Shown: piece after piece, positions 35,068 through 44,192 of the stretch
Layout of the letters: each line of letters opens with the position of its first letter
Position numbering within the stretch: position 1 is the stretch's first letter
NCBI RefSeq assembly: GCF_004217285.1
Contig: NZ_SHKS01000002.1
Location: forward strand, 434,001 to 498,000
Direction: 5' to 3'
Length of the DNA stretch: 64,000 nt
DNA from: Streptomyces sp. BK239
Lineage (GTDB): Bacteria; Actinomycetota; Actinomycetes; Streptomycetales; Streptomycetaceae
Notes under the pieces: generated by a model
Database searches by the model: none
What the model saw: only the letters and a program-made list of their open reading frames with translations
Told to the model about the DNA's origin: nothing
Made by a program: the position numbers and the translations under genes

Positions 35068-37137
35068 ATGCGGCTGCGCGCACTGCTGGACACCGACGCC
35101 CTGGGCCTCAGGCTGCTCGGCGGCGAGGCCGAGCTGGACCGCACGGTGCGCGGTGTGATGACCACCGACCTGCGCGACCCCAGCCGCTACCTCTCGGGCG
35201 GTGAGCTGGTGCTGTCCGGTCTGGCCTGGCGCCGGGACGCCGCCGACTCCGATCCTTTCGTACGGATCCTGACGCAGGCGGGCGTGGCCGCGCTGGCGGC
35301 GGGCACGGCGGAACTGGGCGACGTCCCCGAGGACCTGGTGGTGGCCTGCGCCCGGCACCGCCTGCCGCTGTTCGCGGTGCACGAGTCGGTGGCGTTCGCG
35401 ACGATCACCGAGCACGTGGTGCGGCAGGTGTCCGGGGAGCGGGCCGGGGACCTCGCGGCCGTCGTCGACCGGCACCGCCGGATGATGACCTCCGGTCCGG
35501 CGGGCGGCGGCCCGGACGTGGTCCTGGACCTGCTCGGCACCGACCTGGACCTGCGCGCCTGGGTGCTGTCGCCCACGGGTCGGCTCATCGCGGGGGCGAA
35601 GGGCGGGGGCGGTGCGGCGGTCCGGAACGGCGGCTCGGCGGTGGGGGCCGGTTCTGGGGCCGTGAGCGGTTCCGGGGCCGTGAGCGGTTCCGGGGCCGTG
35701 AGCGGGGGTTCCGCGGGCGTGGCCGGTTCCGCGTCCTCGTCCGCTCCTGCTGCCGTGAGCGGTTCCGCGGCGGGTGACCGGGGGGCGTCGTCGGGGTCCG
35801 GGACGGGGCCCGTGCCGTCGGCCGAGGTGTGCGCGCGGCTCGCCGGCGAGCATCTGGCGGCCGTCCGCACGGGCCGTCGCGGCCCGCACCGGGTCATCGT
35901 CGGCCAGACGACGTACTCGCTCTTCCCGATCCGCAGCGCCGGCCGCCCACCGCAGTCCGGGCACAGCGCGCAGCCGCAGAGTGACGTGCGCGAGACCGTG
36001 CTGTCGGACTGGCTGCTGGCCGTCGAGGCGGACGCCGGGGACTGGGCGGAGGAGCGCCTCGACCTGCTCCAGGGCGTGACCCAGCTGATCGCAGTCGAGC
36101 GCGACCGCCGGGACGCGGCGCGCACGGTGCGCCGCCGGCTCGCGCAGGAGGTGCTGGAGCTGGTGCAGACGGGTGCCGCGCCCGCCGAGATCGCGGCGCG
36201 ACTGCGGGTGGCGGCCCCGGTGCTGCTCCCGGGGCTGGGCGCGGCCCCGCACTGGCAGGTGGTGGTGGCCCAGGTCGAGTGGAGCGGCGCGGGCGTCCCG
36301 GCCGGCGGCGCCGACGGGACGTACTCGGGCGGTGTGGCGGCGGCCGGCGCGGGTGGGTCGGGCCGGGCCGCGGCTTCGACGGCCGCTCCCGCCGGCGGCC
36401 GTCGCCCGGGCGGCGCGAGCGCCTCGCAGACGTCGGGCGCGACCAGCGCCGCAGGCTCCGCCCCGGGTGGGGACTTCGCGGGCGGTCCGGTGGCGCAGGC
36501 GCTGCTGGAGGAGATCCTCGTCGACCCGCACGCCACCGGCCCCGAGCCGTCCGACCGTATCGCCGTCGCGCACACCGGCGGCGAGGCCGTCGCCCTCGTC
36601 CCGCTCCCGGCGGTCGCCGCGGAGCACGACGGCACGGAGACCGGCGTCATCGCCGACGCGCTCCTCGCCGCCGTGCGGGAGCCGCTGTCGGCGGGGCTGG
36701 GCGACGACGGCCGGATCACGCTGGGCGTCAGCGCGGCGGTGCATTCGGCGGAGGGGCTGCGGGGCGCGCTGGAGGAGGCGCGGCACGCACGCCGGGTGGC
36801 GGCGGCCCGTCCCGGCCGGGTGTGCGCGGCGGGACACCAGGAGCTGGCCTCGCACGTGCTGCTGCTGCCGTTCGTCCCGGACGACGTACGCCGCGCGTTC
36901 ACCGCCCGTCTGCTGGACCCCCTGCGCGACTACGACCGCCGGCACCGCGCCGAGCTGATCCCGACGCTGGAGACGTTCCTGGACTGCGACGGCTCGTGGA
37001 CCCGGTGCGCGTCCCGACTGCACCTGCACGTCAACACGCTGCGCTACCGCGTCGGCCGGATCGAGCAGTTGACGGGTCGTGACCTGTCGCGGCTGGAGGA
37101 CAAGCTGGACTTCTTCCTGGCGCTGCGGATGAGCTGA
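35068..37137 (+). CDS. PucR-family transcriptional regulator
   Basis: 689 aa from ATG at 35068. The N-terminal PucR domain (LDTDALGLRLLGGEAELDRTVRGVMTTDLRDPSRYLSGGELVLSGL) covers about residues 5-125. A GGDEF-like middle region follows. The C-terminal HTH_30 is FLDCDGSWTRCASRLHLHVNTLRYRVGRIEQLTG. Two low-complexity Gly/Ser/Ala insertions (about 190-250 and 405-470) make it longer than usual. Its position, divergent from the xdh operon, indicates control of purine catabolism; whether it activates or represses cannot be read from sequence. Confidence 0.9.
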   Translation: MRLRALLDTDALGLRLLGGEAELDRTVRGVMTTDLRDPSRYLSGGELVLSGLAWRRDAADSDPFVRILTQAGVAALAAGTAELGDVPEDLVVACARHRLPLFAVHESVAFATITEHVVRQVSGERAGDLAAVVDRHRRMMTSGPAGGGPDVVLDLLGTDLDLRAWVLSPTGRLIAGAKGGGGAAVRNGGSAVGAGSGAVSGSGAVSGSGAVSGGSAGVAGSASSSAPAAVSGSAAGDRGASSGSGTGPVPSAEVCARLAGEHLAAVRTGRRGPHRVIVGQTTYSLFPIRSAGRPPQSGHSAQPQSDVRETVLSDWLLAVEADAGDWAEERLDLLQGVTQLIAVERDRRDAARTVRRRLAQEVLELVQTGAAPAEIAARLRVAAPVLLPGLGAAPHWQVVVAQVEWSGAGVPAGGADGTYSGGVAAAGAGGSGRAAASTAAPAGGRRPGGASASQTSGATSAAGSAPGGDFAGGPVAQALLEEILVDPHATGPEPSDRIAVAHTGGEAVALVPLPAVAAEHDGTETGVIADALLAAVREPLSAGLGDDGRITLGVSAAVHSAEGLRGALEEARHARRVAAARPGRVCAAGHQELASHVLLLPFVPDDVRRAFTARLLDPLRDYDRRHRAELIPTLETFLDCDGSWTRCASRLHLHVNTLRYRVGRIEQLTGRDLSRLEDKLDFFLALRMS

Positions 37138-37286
37138 CGAATCGGCGTGCGCGGGCCGAAACCCCGACGGCCCGGGGATCCCACGACTTTGTGAAATCCT
37201 TCACCCGCCCCCTTGGCCCGGCCCCGCGATCCGTGCTGAGATGCCGCCACCACTCATAGCTCGATGGCGTGCTCGGGGAGGGCAAC

Positions 37287-38060
37287 GTGGCGCACTCCGC
37301 CATGTCTGGCAACGGAACGACCGCCGGCGACGATCCGCTCCAGACCGCGGTATGGCGGCTGCGCTCACGCGCCTGCTGGGCCGACGCCGCGGCCCTCCTC
37401 CCGGCCGGGACCGCGGCGGGGTCGGCGCAGAGGGCCGCGCTGCTGGTCGAACGGTGTCTCTACACCGAGCAGGGCTGGCAGGAGGCGGAGGACGCGCTGC
37501 GTACGGCGGAGGCTCTCGCCCACAGCGACGAGGAGCGCGGGGCGGCGGCTTGTGAACGGGGGCACTTGGCGTACGCGGCGACGGTGCACCGGGTGCGCGA
37601 CCGGGTCGACGAGGCGCGCGCCGCGCTCGGCCGGGCCGCCGCGCTGATCCCGCCGGGGGCGCCGGGCCGGGCGCTGCTGGACTTCCGGCGGGGGCTGCTC
37701 GCGGAGAACCTGACCCGTGCCCCGCAGGCGGCTCGGGCCGCGTACCGGCGGGCCCACGCGGCCGCGGCGGAGCACTCGGACACGCTGCTGCTGTCGTTCA
37801 CCTGGCGGCACCTCGCGGGTCTGGCGCTGCGGGACGGGGAAGTGGCGGAGGCTCGCAGGGGGTTCGCCGAATCGCTGCGGATCAGGGAGGAGCTGGGCTA
37901 CCTCGTGGGCACGGCGCCGGCGCTGGCGTCCCTGGCGGACGCGGAGACGGAACCCGAGGCGTCCCGCCTCCGGGAGGAGGCCCGCCGTCTGCACCGCCTC
38001 CTCGGAGGAGTCCCGACCTGGCTGACACGCCACCTGACCCCACCGGCGGCGACGGCATGA
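37287..38060 (+). CDS. Helical repeat (TPR-like) protein
   Basis: 257 aa from GTG at 37287, with GGGAGGG upstream. Most of the chain is paired Ala/Leu/Arg-rich helices (EDALRTAEALAHSDEERGAA, EARAALGRAAALIPPGAPGRALLDF, EARRGFAESLRIREELGY) that read as degenerate TPR units. No enzyme motif, signal peptide or membrane segment is present. It probably mediates protein-protein contact; partner unknown. It has no evident operon partner. Confidence 0.75.
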   Translation: MAHSAMSGNGTTAGDDPLQTAVWRLRSRACWADAAALLPAGTAAGSAQRAALLVERCLYTEQGWQEAEDALRTAEALAHSDEERGAAACERGHLAYAATVHRVRDRVDEARAALGRAAALIPPGAPGRALLDFRRGLLAENLTRAPQAARAAYRRAHAAAAEHSDTLLLSFTWRHLAGLALRDGEVAEARRGFAESLRIREELGYLVGTAPALASLADAETEPEASRLREEARRLHRLLGGVPTWLTRHLTPPAATA

Positions 38061-38072
38061 CGCCGCCCACCT

Positions 38073-38160
38073 ACAGCCCGTCCGGCGCTTGAGGACGAGG
38101 CCGTCCAGGCCGAAACGGGGGGTCCGGGGGCGGAGCCCCCGAGGCTGTATCCGGCGCTAC
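38073..38160. repeat. Intergenic repeat with terminator hairpin
   Basis: Between convergent genes. It begins acagcccgtccggcgcttga, a segment I associate with a dispersed intergenic repeat of Streptomyces genomes; this is recalled, not searched. A 6-bp stem (gggggc / gccccc, 38126-38140) near its centre can act as a bidirectional terminator. Confidence 0.6.
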
Positions 38161-39044
38161 CCCCGGAGGGAGGCCGCGCCGGCGAAGTGCTCGCGCACCA
38201 GCACCTGCACCACGTCCAAGTCCCCCGCCCCCAACGCCTCCAGCAGAGCCATGTGCTCCGCCGCGTCCGCGAGGAGGTCGGCCCGTCCCCGCGCCGCCGG
38301 CCCGCCGCCGCCCACCAGCGGCCACTGCGACCGCCGATGCAGTTCCTCCGCGACGCCGACCAGCTGCTCGTTGCCGCACAGTCCCAGCACCGCCCGGTGG
38401 AACGCGCGGTCGGTCTCCGCGTACGTCGCACGGCAGCCGGAGCCGGCCGCGCGGACGGTCGCCTCGGCGAGGGGGCGCAGTTGCGCCCAGCGTTCGGCGG
38501 GGACCGTACGGGCGAGCCGCAGCATGACCGGGACCTCGATCAGCGCGCGCACCTCGGCCAGTTCGGCCAGCTCCCGCGCGCCCCGGACGACGACCCGGAA
38601 CCCCCGGTTCGGCACGACCTCCACCGCGCCTTCCAGCGCGAGCTGCTGCATCGCCTCGCGGACCGGGGTCGCGGAGACCCCGAAGCGCTCGCCGAGGACG
38701 GGCGCCGAGTACACCTCGCCCGGTGTGAGCTCCCCGCCGACGAGCGCGGCACGCAGGGCGTCGAGGATCTGCCCGCGCACGGAGGCCCGCTGCACGGCCG
38801 GCCGGGGCCGGGGCGGCATCGCCTCACCATGGGTGTGCTCGCCGCGCACGGCGCCGGCGCCCCCGCCGCTCCCGGGCCCGAGGCCCGCCGCACCCCGGAC
38901 CGGCCCGCCGGAGGTCCGCCCCCCGCCACCGCCGGCGCTCCCGCCGGGCACCCGCTCGGCCCGCGTCTGCGCCGGCACCCGCGCACCGCCGTCGAGCCCC
39001 CCGGGAACCCCCGTCCCGGCAAAGCCCTGGGTGCTTCGCTCCAC
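38157..39044 (-). CDS. GntR-family (FadR/FCD) transcriptional regulator
   Basis: 295 aa from GTG at 39044, chosen because CAGGAGG lies 7 nt upstream. The first 75 residues are Gly/Pro-rich. The regulator proper starts near MPPRPRPAVQRASVRGQILDALRAALVGGELTPG; an ATG at 38819 would give a 220-aa protein of normal length. The winged helix (LGERFGVSATPVREAMQQLALEGAVEVVPNRGFRVV) and an FCD effector domain with His/Asp metal-ligand positions (ETDRAFHRAVLGLCGN; AAEHMALLEALGAGD) are intact. Such proteins respond to small organic acids. The target is unknown. Confidence 0.85.
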   Translation of the reverse strand: MERSTQGFAGTGVPGGLDGGARVPAQTRAERVPGGSAGGGGGRTSGGPVRGAAGLGPGSGGGAGAVRGEHTHGEAMPPRPRPAVQRASVRGQILDALRAALVGGELTPGEVYSAPVLGERFGVSATPVREAMQQLALEGAVEVVPNRGFRVVVRGARELAELAEVRALIEVPVMLRLARTVPAERWAQLRPLAEATVRAAGSGCRATYAETDRAFHRAVLGLCGNEQLVGVAEELHRRSQWPLVGGGGPAARGRADLLADAAEHMALLEALGAGDLDVVQVLVREHFAGAASLRG

Positions 39045-39156
39045 GGGGTCCTCCTGACGGACGTGTCGGTACTCGGGGTCATTACGGCGGCTTGTTACTC
39101 GTCCGTCAAGAACCATAGGCGTACCGACCGCCAGTTCAAATCCCCGCCCAGTTGGG

Positions 39157-39175
39157 TAAGGTAAGGCTTACCTCT
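39157..39175 (+). promoter_or_regulatory. Iron box (DmdR/IdeR-type operator)
   Basis: TAAGGTAAGGCTTACCTCT agrees at 14 of 19 positions with the actinobacterial iron-box consensus TTAGGTTAGGCTCACCTAA. It lies 28 bp before the iron-reductase start, where a Fe-loaded repressor would block transcription. Confidence 0.8.
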
Positions 39176-39203
39176 CACCCCCTCGCGATTCGGTGGTCCC
39201 GGA

Positions 39204-40061
39204 ATGCCCGTACCCCCGTCGGCCATGTCCGCCGTGACGGACGCGTACGCCCGCCTCACCGAGGTCTTCCCCGGCCTCACCGTCACCGAGGTCCCGCAGG
39301 GCGACCCGGCCCCGAGCGGCGGCGGCTGGGTCGCCGCGGCCGAGCTCGCGCAGGGCGGGGCGGCCCTGGACGCGTTCCTGGCCTGGGACGACGAGCAGGT
39401 CACGCGTGACTACGGCCACAGCGCCCGCCCGGACGTCGTCGCGAGCTTCGGACTGCACCGCTACTCCTGGCCCGCCTGCCTGCTGATCACCGTCCCGTGG
39501 TTCCTGCACCGCCGCGTGCCCCGCTTCCCCGTGACGCACGTCTCCTACGACCGCACCGGCGCCGGCATGCGGATGGCGGTCCGCGCCCCCGTCTCGTTCG
39601 CCTGTCTGCCCGGCGATCCGGCGGCCGCGCTGCCCGGCGCCCGGGTGGTCGCGGACGAGGAGGCGCTGCGCGCGGAGGTCCGGGAGGCGGTGGCCGAGCA
39701 CCACGAGCCGGTCCTCGCCGCGTTCGGACCGCGGGCGCGCCGCCGCGGGCGGGCCCTGTGGGGGATGGTGACGGACGAGATCGTCGAGGGCCTGTGGTGG
39801 GTCGCCGAACTGCTCGGCGAGGGCGAGAAGGAGCGGGCGCGGCACGAGCTGGGTCTGCTGCTGCCGGGCACGACCCGGCCGTACGTCGGTTCGGCGGCGT
39901 TCCGTGAACTGCCCGGCCCCGACGGGCAGTCGCTGCCCACCCGGGACCGGGCGAGCTGCTGCATGTTCTACACGGTGCGCCCCGAGGACACCTGCGCCAC
40001 CTGCCCGCGCACCTGCGACGCGGACCGGGTTGCCAAACTCACGGCGGCGGGCGTGAGTTGA
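39204..40061 (+). CDS. FhuF-like siderophore ferric-iron reductase, [2Fe-2S] type
   Basis: 285 aa from ATG at 39204. The C-terminal CC-x10-C-x2-C pattern (SCCMFYTVRPEDTCATCPRTC) is the iron-sulfur binding motif of FhuF-type ferric reductases, which release iron from imported siderophores in the cytoplasm. The body (SFGLHRYSWPACLLITVPWFLHRRVPRFP) fits the family. An iron box in the promoter predicts expression under iron limitation. No siderophore genes are adjacent. Confidence 0.88.
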   Translation: MPVPPSAMSAVTDAYARLTEVFPGLTVTEVPQGDPAPSGGGWVAAAELAQGGAALDAFLAWDDEQVTRDYGHSARPDVVASFGLHRYSWPACLLITVPWFLHRRVPRFPVTHVSYDRTGAGMRMAVRAPVSFACLPGDPAAALPGARVVADEEALRAEVREAVAEHHEPVLAAFGPRARRRGRALWGMVTDEIVEGLWWVAELLGEGEKERARHELGLLLPGTTRPYVGSAAFRELPGPDGQSLPTRDRASCCMFYTVRPEDTCATCPRTCDADRVAKLTAAGVS

Positions 40062-40306
40062 CGCCCGCTCCGCGGCATGATGCACGACTTCCCCACCCGG
40101 CTCGGGAACTATCCGTGGAACCACGCGTACGGGTAGTGTTATTCGAACTCAACTCCTGTCGGCCACGCGGCAGTTCGAGCGGATCGTCGCCCTGGGCATC
40201 CCCTTGCACCTCCTTGGCGGCCTCTTGCCCCGAAATCCCCTGAGCGCGGACGGGAGTGGGCCACTATGGCGGGCGTCACGCCCTATCCCAATGCAAGGGA
40301 CCCCAG

Positions 40307-41356
40307 ATGAGACTGACCGACATATCGCTGAACTGGCTGCTTCCGGGCGCCGTGCTGCTCCTGGGCATGCTGGCGGCGGTGGCGGTGCTCGCGCGCGGGA
40401 AGCGCACCTCGGGGGAGAACGCGAGCGCGGACGATTCGTGGGAACGCAGTGAGGAGCGCCGCAGGCGCAAGGAGGCCCTGTACGGGACCGCTTCCTATGT
40501 ACTGCTGTTCTGCTGCGCGGCGGTGGCCGCCGCGCTCTCCTTCCACGGACTGGTCGGCTTCGGCCGGCAGAACCTCAACCTGTCCGGCGGCTGGGAGTAC
40601 CTGGTGCCGTTCGGCCTGGACGGGGCGGCGATGTTCTGCTCCGTGCTCGCCGTGCGCGAGGCCAGCCACGGCGACGCGGCCCTCGGCTCCCGGATACTCG
40701 TGTGGACGTTCGCCGGCGCCGCCGCCTGGTTCAACTGGGTGCACGCGCCGAGGGGTCTGGGACACGACGGCGCGCCGCACTTCTTCGCGGGCATGTCGCT
40801 GTCGGCGGCGGTCCTCTTCGACCGGGCGCTGAAGCAGACCCGCCGGGCCGCGCTGCGCGAGCAGGGCCTGGTGCCGCGCCCGCTGCCGCAGATCCGCGTC
40901 GTGCGCTGGATGCGTGCCCCGCGTGAGACCTACAGGGCCTGGTCGCTGATGCTGCTGGAGGGCGTGCGCACGCTGGACGAGGCGGTCGACGAGGTGCGTG
41001 AGGACAAGCGCCAGAAGGACCAGACCCGCCTGCGCCGCCGCGAGCAACAGCGCGTGGAGCGAGCCCAGTTGAAGGCGATCAGCCGGGGACACCGGGGCTT
41101 CCCGGGCCGTGGCGGACGTCAGGGGGAGACACAGGCGACCCTGGAGCGGGCCACCGCCGAGCGGGTCTCCGCGGAGCCTGCCATAGCGAACGCGCCGGAG
41201 CAGCTGCCCGTGCGTACGCGGCCCTCCCTGCAGCCCGTCCGCCAGAGTTCTGATCCGATCACCGTCGACCTCACCGCCGAGGACGACACCATGGCGCTGC
41301 CGCGTCTGGACTCCCTGGAGCGCAAGCTCAAGGACCTGGAGCAGCAGTTCGGCTGA
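40307..41356 (+). CDS. DUF2637 membrane protein
   Basis: 349 aa from ATG at 40307. One N-terminal TM segment (LNWLLPGAVLLLGMLAAVAVLA) is followed by a charged stretch, then the DUF2637 block with about three more TM segments (YVLLFCCAAVAAALSFHGLVGF; YLVPFGLDGAAMFCSVLAV; ILVWTFAGAAAWFNWVHA). The C-terminal 150 residues are highly charged (EVREDKRQKDQTRLRRREQQ) and end in a short coiled coil. Relatives include Spd-type plasmid spread proteins and chromosomal actinobacterial proteins of unknown role. A strong terminator follows. Confidence 0.85.
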   Translation: MRLTDISLNWLLPGAVLLLGMLAAVAVLARGKRTSGENASADDSWERSEERRRRKEALYGTASYVLLFCCAAVAAALSFHGLVGFGRQNLNLSGGWEYLVPFGLDGAAMFCSVLAVREASHGDAALGSRILVWTFAGAAAWFNWVHAPRGLGHDGAPHFFAGMSLSAAVLFDRALKQTRRAALREQGLVPRPLPQIRVVRWMRAPRETYRAWSLMLLEGVRTLDEAVDEVREDKRQKDQTRLRRREQQRVERAQLKAISRGHRGFPGRGGRQGETQATLERATAERVSAEPAIANAPEQLPVRTRPSLQPVRQSSDPITVDLTAEDDTMALPRLDSLERKLKDLEQQFG

Positions 41357-41371
41357 CGCCACGCGGTACCG

Positions 41372-41408
41372 GGAAGGGGGCGCGACCACAGCGGTCGCGC
41401 CCCCTTCC
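41372..41408. terminator. Terminator after DUF2637 gene
   Basis: A perfect 16-bp stem (41372-41387 with 41393-41408) and loop acagc, between convergent genes. It works for both directions. Confidence 0.92.
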
Positions 41409-41456
41409 GGTCGTCCGCCGGCCGCCTTCTCACGGCCGTGACGTCGCCGGTCGCGG

Positions 41457-41948
41457 TCAGGCCGCTCCCGCCGCCAGTTCGAACCAGACCACCTTGCCGA
41501 CGCCGTGCGCGCGCACTCCCCACGCGTCCGCGAGGGACTGCACGAGGAGCAGGCCCCGCCCGTGGGTGCCGTCGCCGGACGCGGCGGACGGCGGGCGCGG
41601 TTGCGGGCGGCGGGCCACGAAGTCCCGTACCTCGACCCGCAGTCCGTCCGGTCCGACGGTGGCCGTCAGGACCGCGTCGTGATCGGTGTGGACGAGCGCG
41701 TTGGTCACGAGCTCGCTGGTGAGCAGTTCCGCTATGTCGGAGCGTCCGGGCTTGCCCCAGTGCCGCAGCAGCTCGCGCAGCGCGCGGCGGGTCTCGGGCA
41801 CGGCCCGTAAGTCGGCCCGCCCGAGTCTGCGCCGCAACTGGGGCGCCCCCGCTCCCCCGTCGCCGCCGTCCGCCTCGTCCTCCCCCGTCCGTGTCGCCGT
41901 CGAGGATCCCGCGATCGTCGAACCGCTGCCTCGTGCCTGCCTCTTCAT
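41457..41948 (-). CDS. ATP-binding anti-sigma-like protein (HATPase_c)
   Basis: 163 aa from ATG at 41948. The HATPase motifs are present: N box LLTSELVTNALVHTDHD, then LRVEVRDF (G1 region) and GRGLLLVQSLADAWGV (G2). This is the RsbW/SpoIIAB-like single-domain form common in Streptomyces, where it may bind sigma factors or anti-anti-sigma proteins. The Leu codon in GRADLRAV (41808-41810, read on the minus strand) is TTA, so bldA control is likely. A better Shine-Dalgarno (AGGAGG) lies about 30 bp upstream of the ATG. Confidence 0.88.
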   Translation of the reverse strand: MKRQARGSGSTIAGSSTATRTGEDEADGGDGGAGAPQLRRRLGRADLRAVPETRRALRELLRHWGKPGRSDIAELLTSELVTNALVHTDHDAVLTATVGPDGLRVEVRDFVARRPQPRPPSAASGDGTHGRGLLLVQSLADAWGVRAHGVGKVVWFELAAGAA

Positions 41949-42372
41949 GACCCCCGCCCGCGTGCCGATGTCGGTTTCCCTCCTGCTCGAACACGTTCAC
42001 GGGGATGCTTGCCCCGCCGACACGGCGGCAGTCATGTCCAAGGGTCAACGACCATGTGTTCGGCCAGAGTTGAGCGGGCAACCGGATCAGTTACCGCCGG
42101 GCGCGCCGGTCCGTGCCGGTGGACGCCCGACGCCGCGGCGTCACCGTCAGGCCCCCGGAGGGACATCCGGCGAACCGCCGGGCGCTCCGAGGGGTCTGAG
42201 ACGGCGGCGCGAACACGGCGCGGGGCCGGGCGGGACGTGCGCCCGGCGCGTCACAGGGCGCGGGCGCATCCGGTCCCGCCCGGGGAAAGCGCTGTAGTGC
42301 GCGCGGTGAAGTTGGCCTGAATCAGGCGGTCGTCCGGGGTCGCGCCCAGGACATGGTCCTGAGCGCGGCATG
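41949..42372. other. Gene-free region between ATP-binding protein and poxB
   Basis: 424 bp with no convincing reading frame. It has the upstream region of the ATP-binding gene, including AGGAGGGAAACCGAC on the minus strand near 41970-41984, and a 14-bp palindrome gacgccgcggcgtc near 42128. A poxB terminator is expected at its right end, but I found no clear one. Confidence 0.4.
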
Positions 42373-44115
42373 TCACGGCCGGGGCACGTTGCGCAGGTTG
42401 GACCGTGCCATCTGGAGCATGCGGCCGACGCCGCCGTCCAGGACGATCTTCGACGCGGACAGCGCGAAGCCGGTCACCATCTCGGCGCTGATCTTCGGCG
42501 GGATGGACAGGGCGTTGGGGTCGGTGACGATGTCGACGAGGGCCGGCCCCTTGTGCTTGAAGGCCGACTTCAGGGCCCCGGCGAGATCCTTGGGCTTCTC
42601 CACGCGCACCCCGTAGGCGCCGCAGGCGCGGGCGACGGCGGCGAAGTCGGGGTTGCTGTTGGCGGTGCCGTACGAGGGCAGACCGGCGACCAGCATCTCC
42701 AACTCCACCATGCCCAGCGAGGAGTTGTTGAAGAGGACGACCTTCACGGGCAGGTCGTACTGGACGAGGGTGAGGAAGTCGCCCATCAGCATGGAGAACC
42801 CGCCGTCGCCGGACATCGACACCACCTGCCGTGACCGGTCGGTGAGTTGGGCGCCGATCGCCATGGGCAGCGCGTTCGCCATGGAGCCGTGGGAGAAGGA
42901 ACCGATGATCCGGCGGCGGCCGTTGGGCGAGATGTAGCGGGCGGCCCAGACGTTGCACATGCCGGTGTCGACGGTGAAGACGGCGTCGTCGTCGGCCATG
43001 TCGTCGAGCACGGAGGCCACGTACTCCGGGTGGATCGGGACGTGCTTGTCCACCTTCCTGGTGTACGCCTTGACGACGCCTTCGAGGGCGTCGGCGTGCT
43101 TCTTCAGCATCTTGTCGAGGAAGCGCCGATTGGTCTTCTCGCGCACCCTCGGGATGAGACAGCGCAGCGTCTCCCGTACGTCGCCCCACACGGCGAGGTC
43201 CAGCTTCGAGCGCCGGCCCAGGTGTTCGGGGCGCACGTCGACCTGCGCAATCTGCACGTCGTCGGGAAGGAAGGCGTTGTAGGGGAAGTCCGTGCCGAGG
43301 AGGATCAGCAGGTCGCACTCGTGGGTGGCCTCGTAGGCGGCGCCGTAACCGAGGAGCCCGCTCATCCCGACGTCGTAGGGGTTGTCGTACTGGATCCACT
43401 CCTTGCCGCGCAGGGCGTGTCCCACCGGGGACTTGACCTTCTCGGCGAACTCCATGACCTCGGCGTGCGCGCCGGCGGTGCCGCTGCCGCAGAACAGGGT
43501 GACCTTGTCGGCCGCGTCGATCATGCGGACCAGCCGGTCGATCTCCTCGTCGCCGGGGCGGACGGTGGGCCGGGAGGTCACGAGCGCGGTCTCGGCGGCC
43601 TTCTCCGGGGCGGGCTCGGAGGCGATGTCGCCGGGCAGCGAGACGACGCTGACGCCGCTGCGCCCGACGGCGTTCTGGATGGCCGTCTGCAGCAGTCTGG
43701 GCATCTGCTTCGGGCTGGAGATCAGCTCGCTGTAGTGGCTGCACTCCTGGAAGAGACGGTCGGGGTGGGTCTCCTGGAAGAAGCCCAGGCCGATCTCGCT
43801 GGAGGGGATGTGGGAGGCGAGGGCGAGCACGGGCGCCATGGAGCGGTGGGCGTCGTAGAGGCCGTTGATGAGGTGCAGGTTTCCGGGACCGCAGGAGCCG
43901 GCGCACGCCGTGAGCTTTCCGGTGATCTGGGCTTCCGCGCCGGCGGCGAAGGCGGCGGTCTCCTCGTGCCGGACGTGCACCCAGTCGATGGCGGCGTTGC
44001 GGCGGACCGCGTCCACCACCGGGTTCAGGCTGTCGCCGACGACGCCGTACAGGCGTTTGACTCCGGCGCGGACGAGGATGTCGACGAACTGCTCGGCAAC
44101 GTTCTGTTTGGCCAT
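42373..44115 (-). CDS. poxB: Thiamine-diphosphate pyruvate oxidase/dehydrogenase (quinone)
   Basis: 580 aa from ATG at 44115, close to E. coli PoxB in length. The ThDP fold is complete: VKRLYGVVGDSLNPVVDAVRR with the catalytic Glu in HVRHEETAAFAAGAEA, the central FAD/ADP domain, and the ThDP-Mg motif GDGGFSMLMGDFLTLVQYDLPVKVVLFNN. It converts pyruvate to acetate and CO2, with electrons going to quinone. A C-terminal tail may mediate membrane binding as in E. coli. It is monocistronic. Confidence 0.9.
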   Translation of the reverse strand: MAKQNVAEQFVDILVRAGVKRLYGVVGDSLNPVVDAVRRNAAIDWVHVRHEETAAFAAGAEAQITGKLTACAGSCGPGNLHLINGLYDAHRSMAPVLALASHIPSSEIGLGFFQETHPDRLFQECSHYSELISSPKQMPRLLQTAIQNAVGRSGVSVVSLPGDIASEPAPEKAAETALVTSRPTVRPGDEEIDRLVRMIDAADKVTLFCGSGTAGAHAEVMEFAEKVKSPVGHALRGKEWIQYDNPYDVGMSGLLGYGAAYEATHECDLLILLGTDFPYNAFLPDDVQIAQVDVRPEHLGRRSKLDLAVWGDVRETLRCLIPRVREKTNRRFLDKMLKKHADALEGVVKAYTRKVDKHVPIHPEYVASVLDDMADDDAVFTVDTGMCNVWAARYISPNGRRRIIGSFSHGSMANALPMAIGAQLTDRSRQVVSMSGDGGFSMLMGDFLTLVQYDLPVKVVLFNNSSLGMVELEMLVAGLPSYGTANSNPDFAAVARACGAYGVRVEKPKDLAGALKSAFKHKGPALVDIVTDPNALSIPPKISAEMVTGFALSASKIVLDGGVGRMLQMARSNLRNVPRP

Positions 44116-44192
44116 GACGCTCTCATGCCCCTTCGGTCCCCGTACATCGGTTTCGGACCCCCGCGGCTTCCATGAATTCACAGCGGACGACG

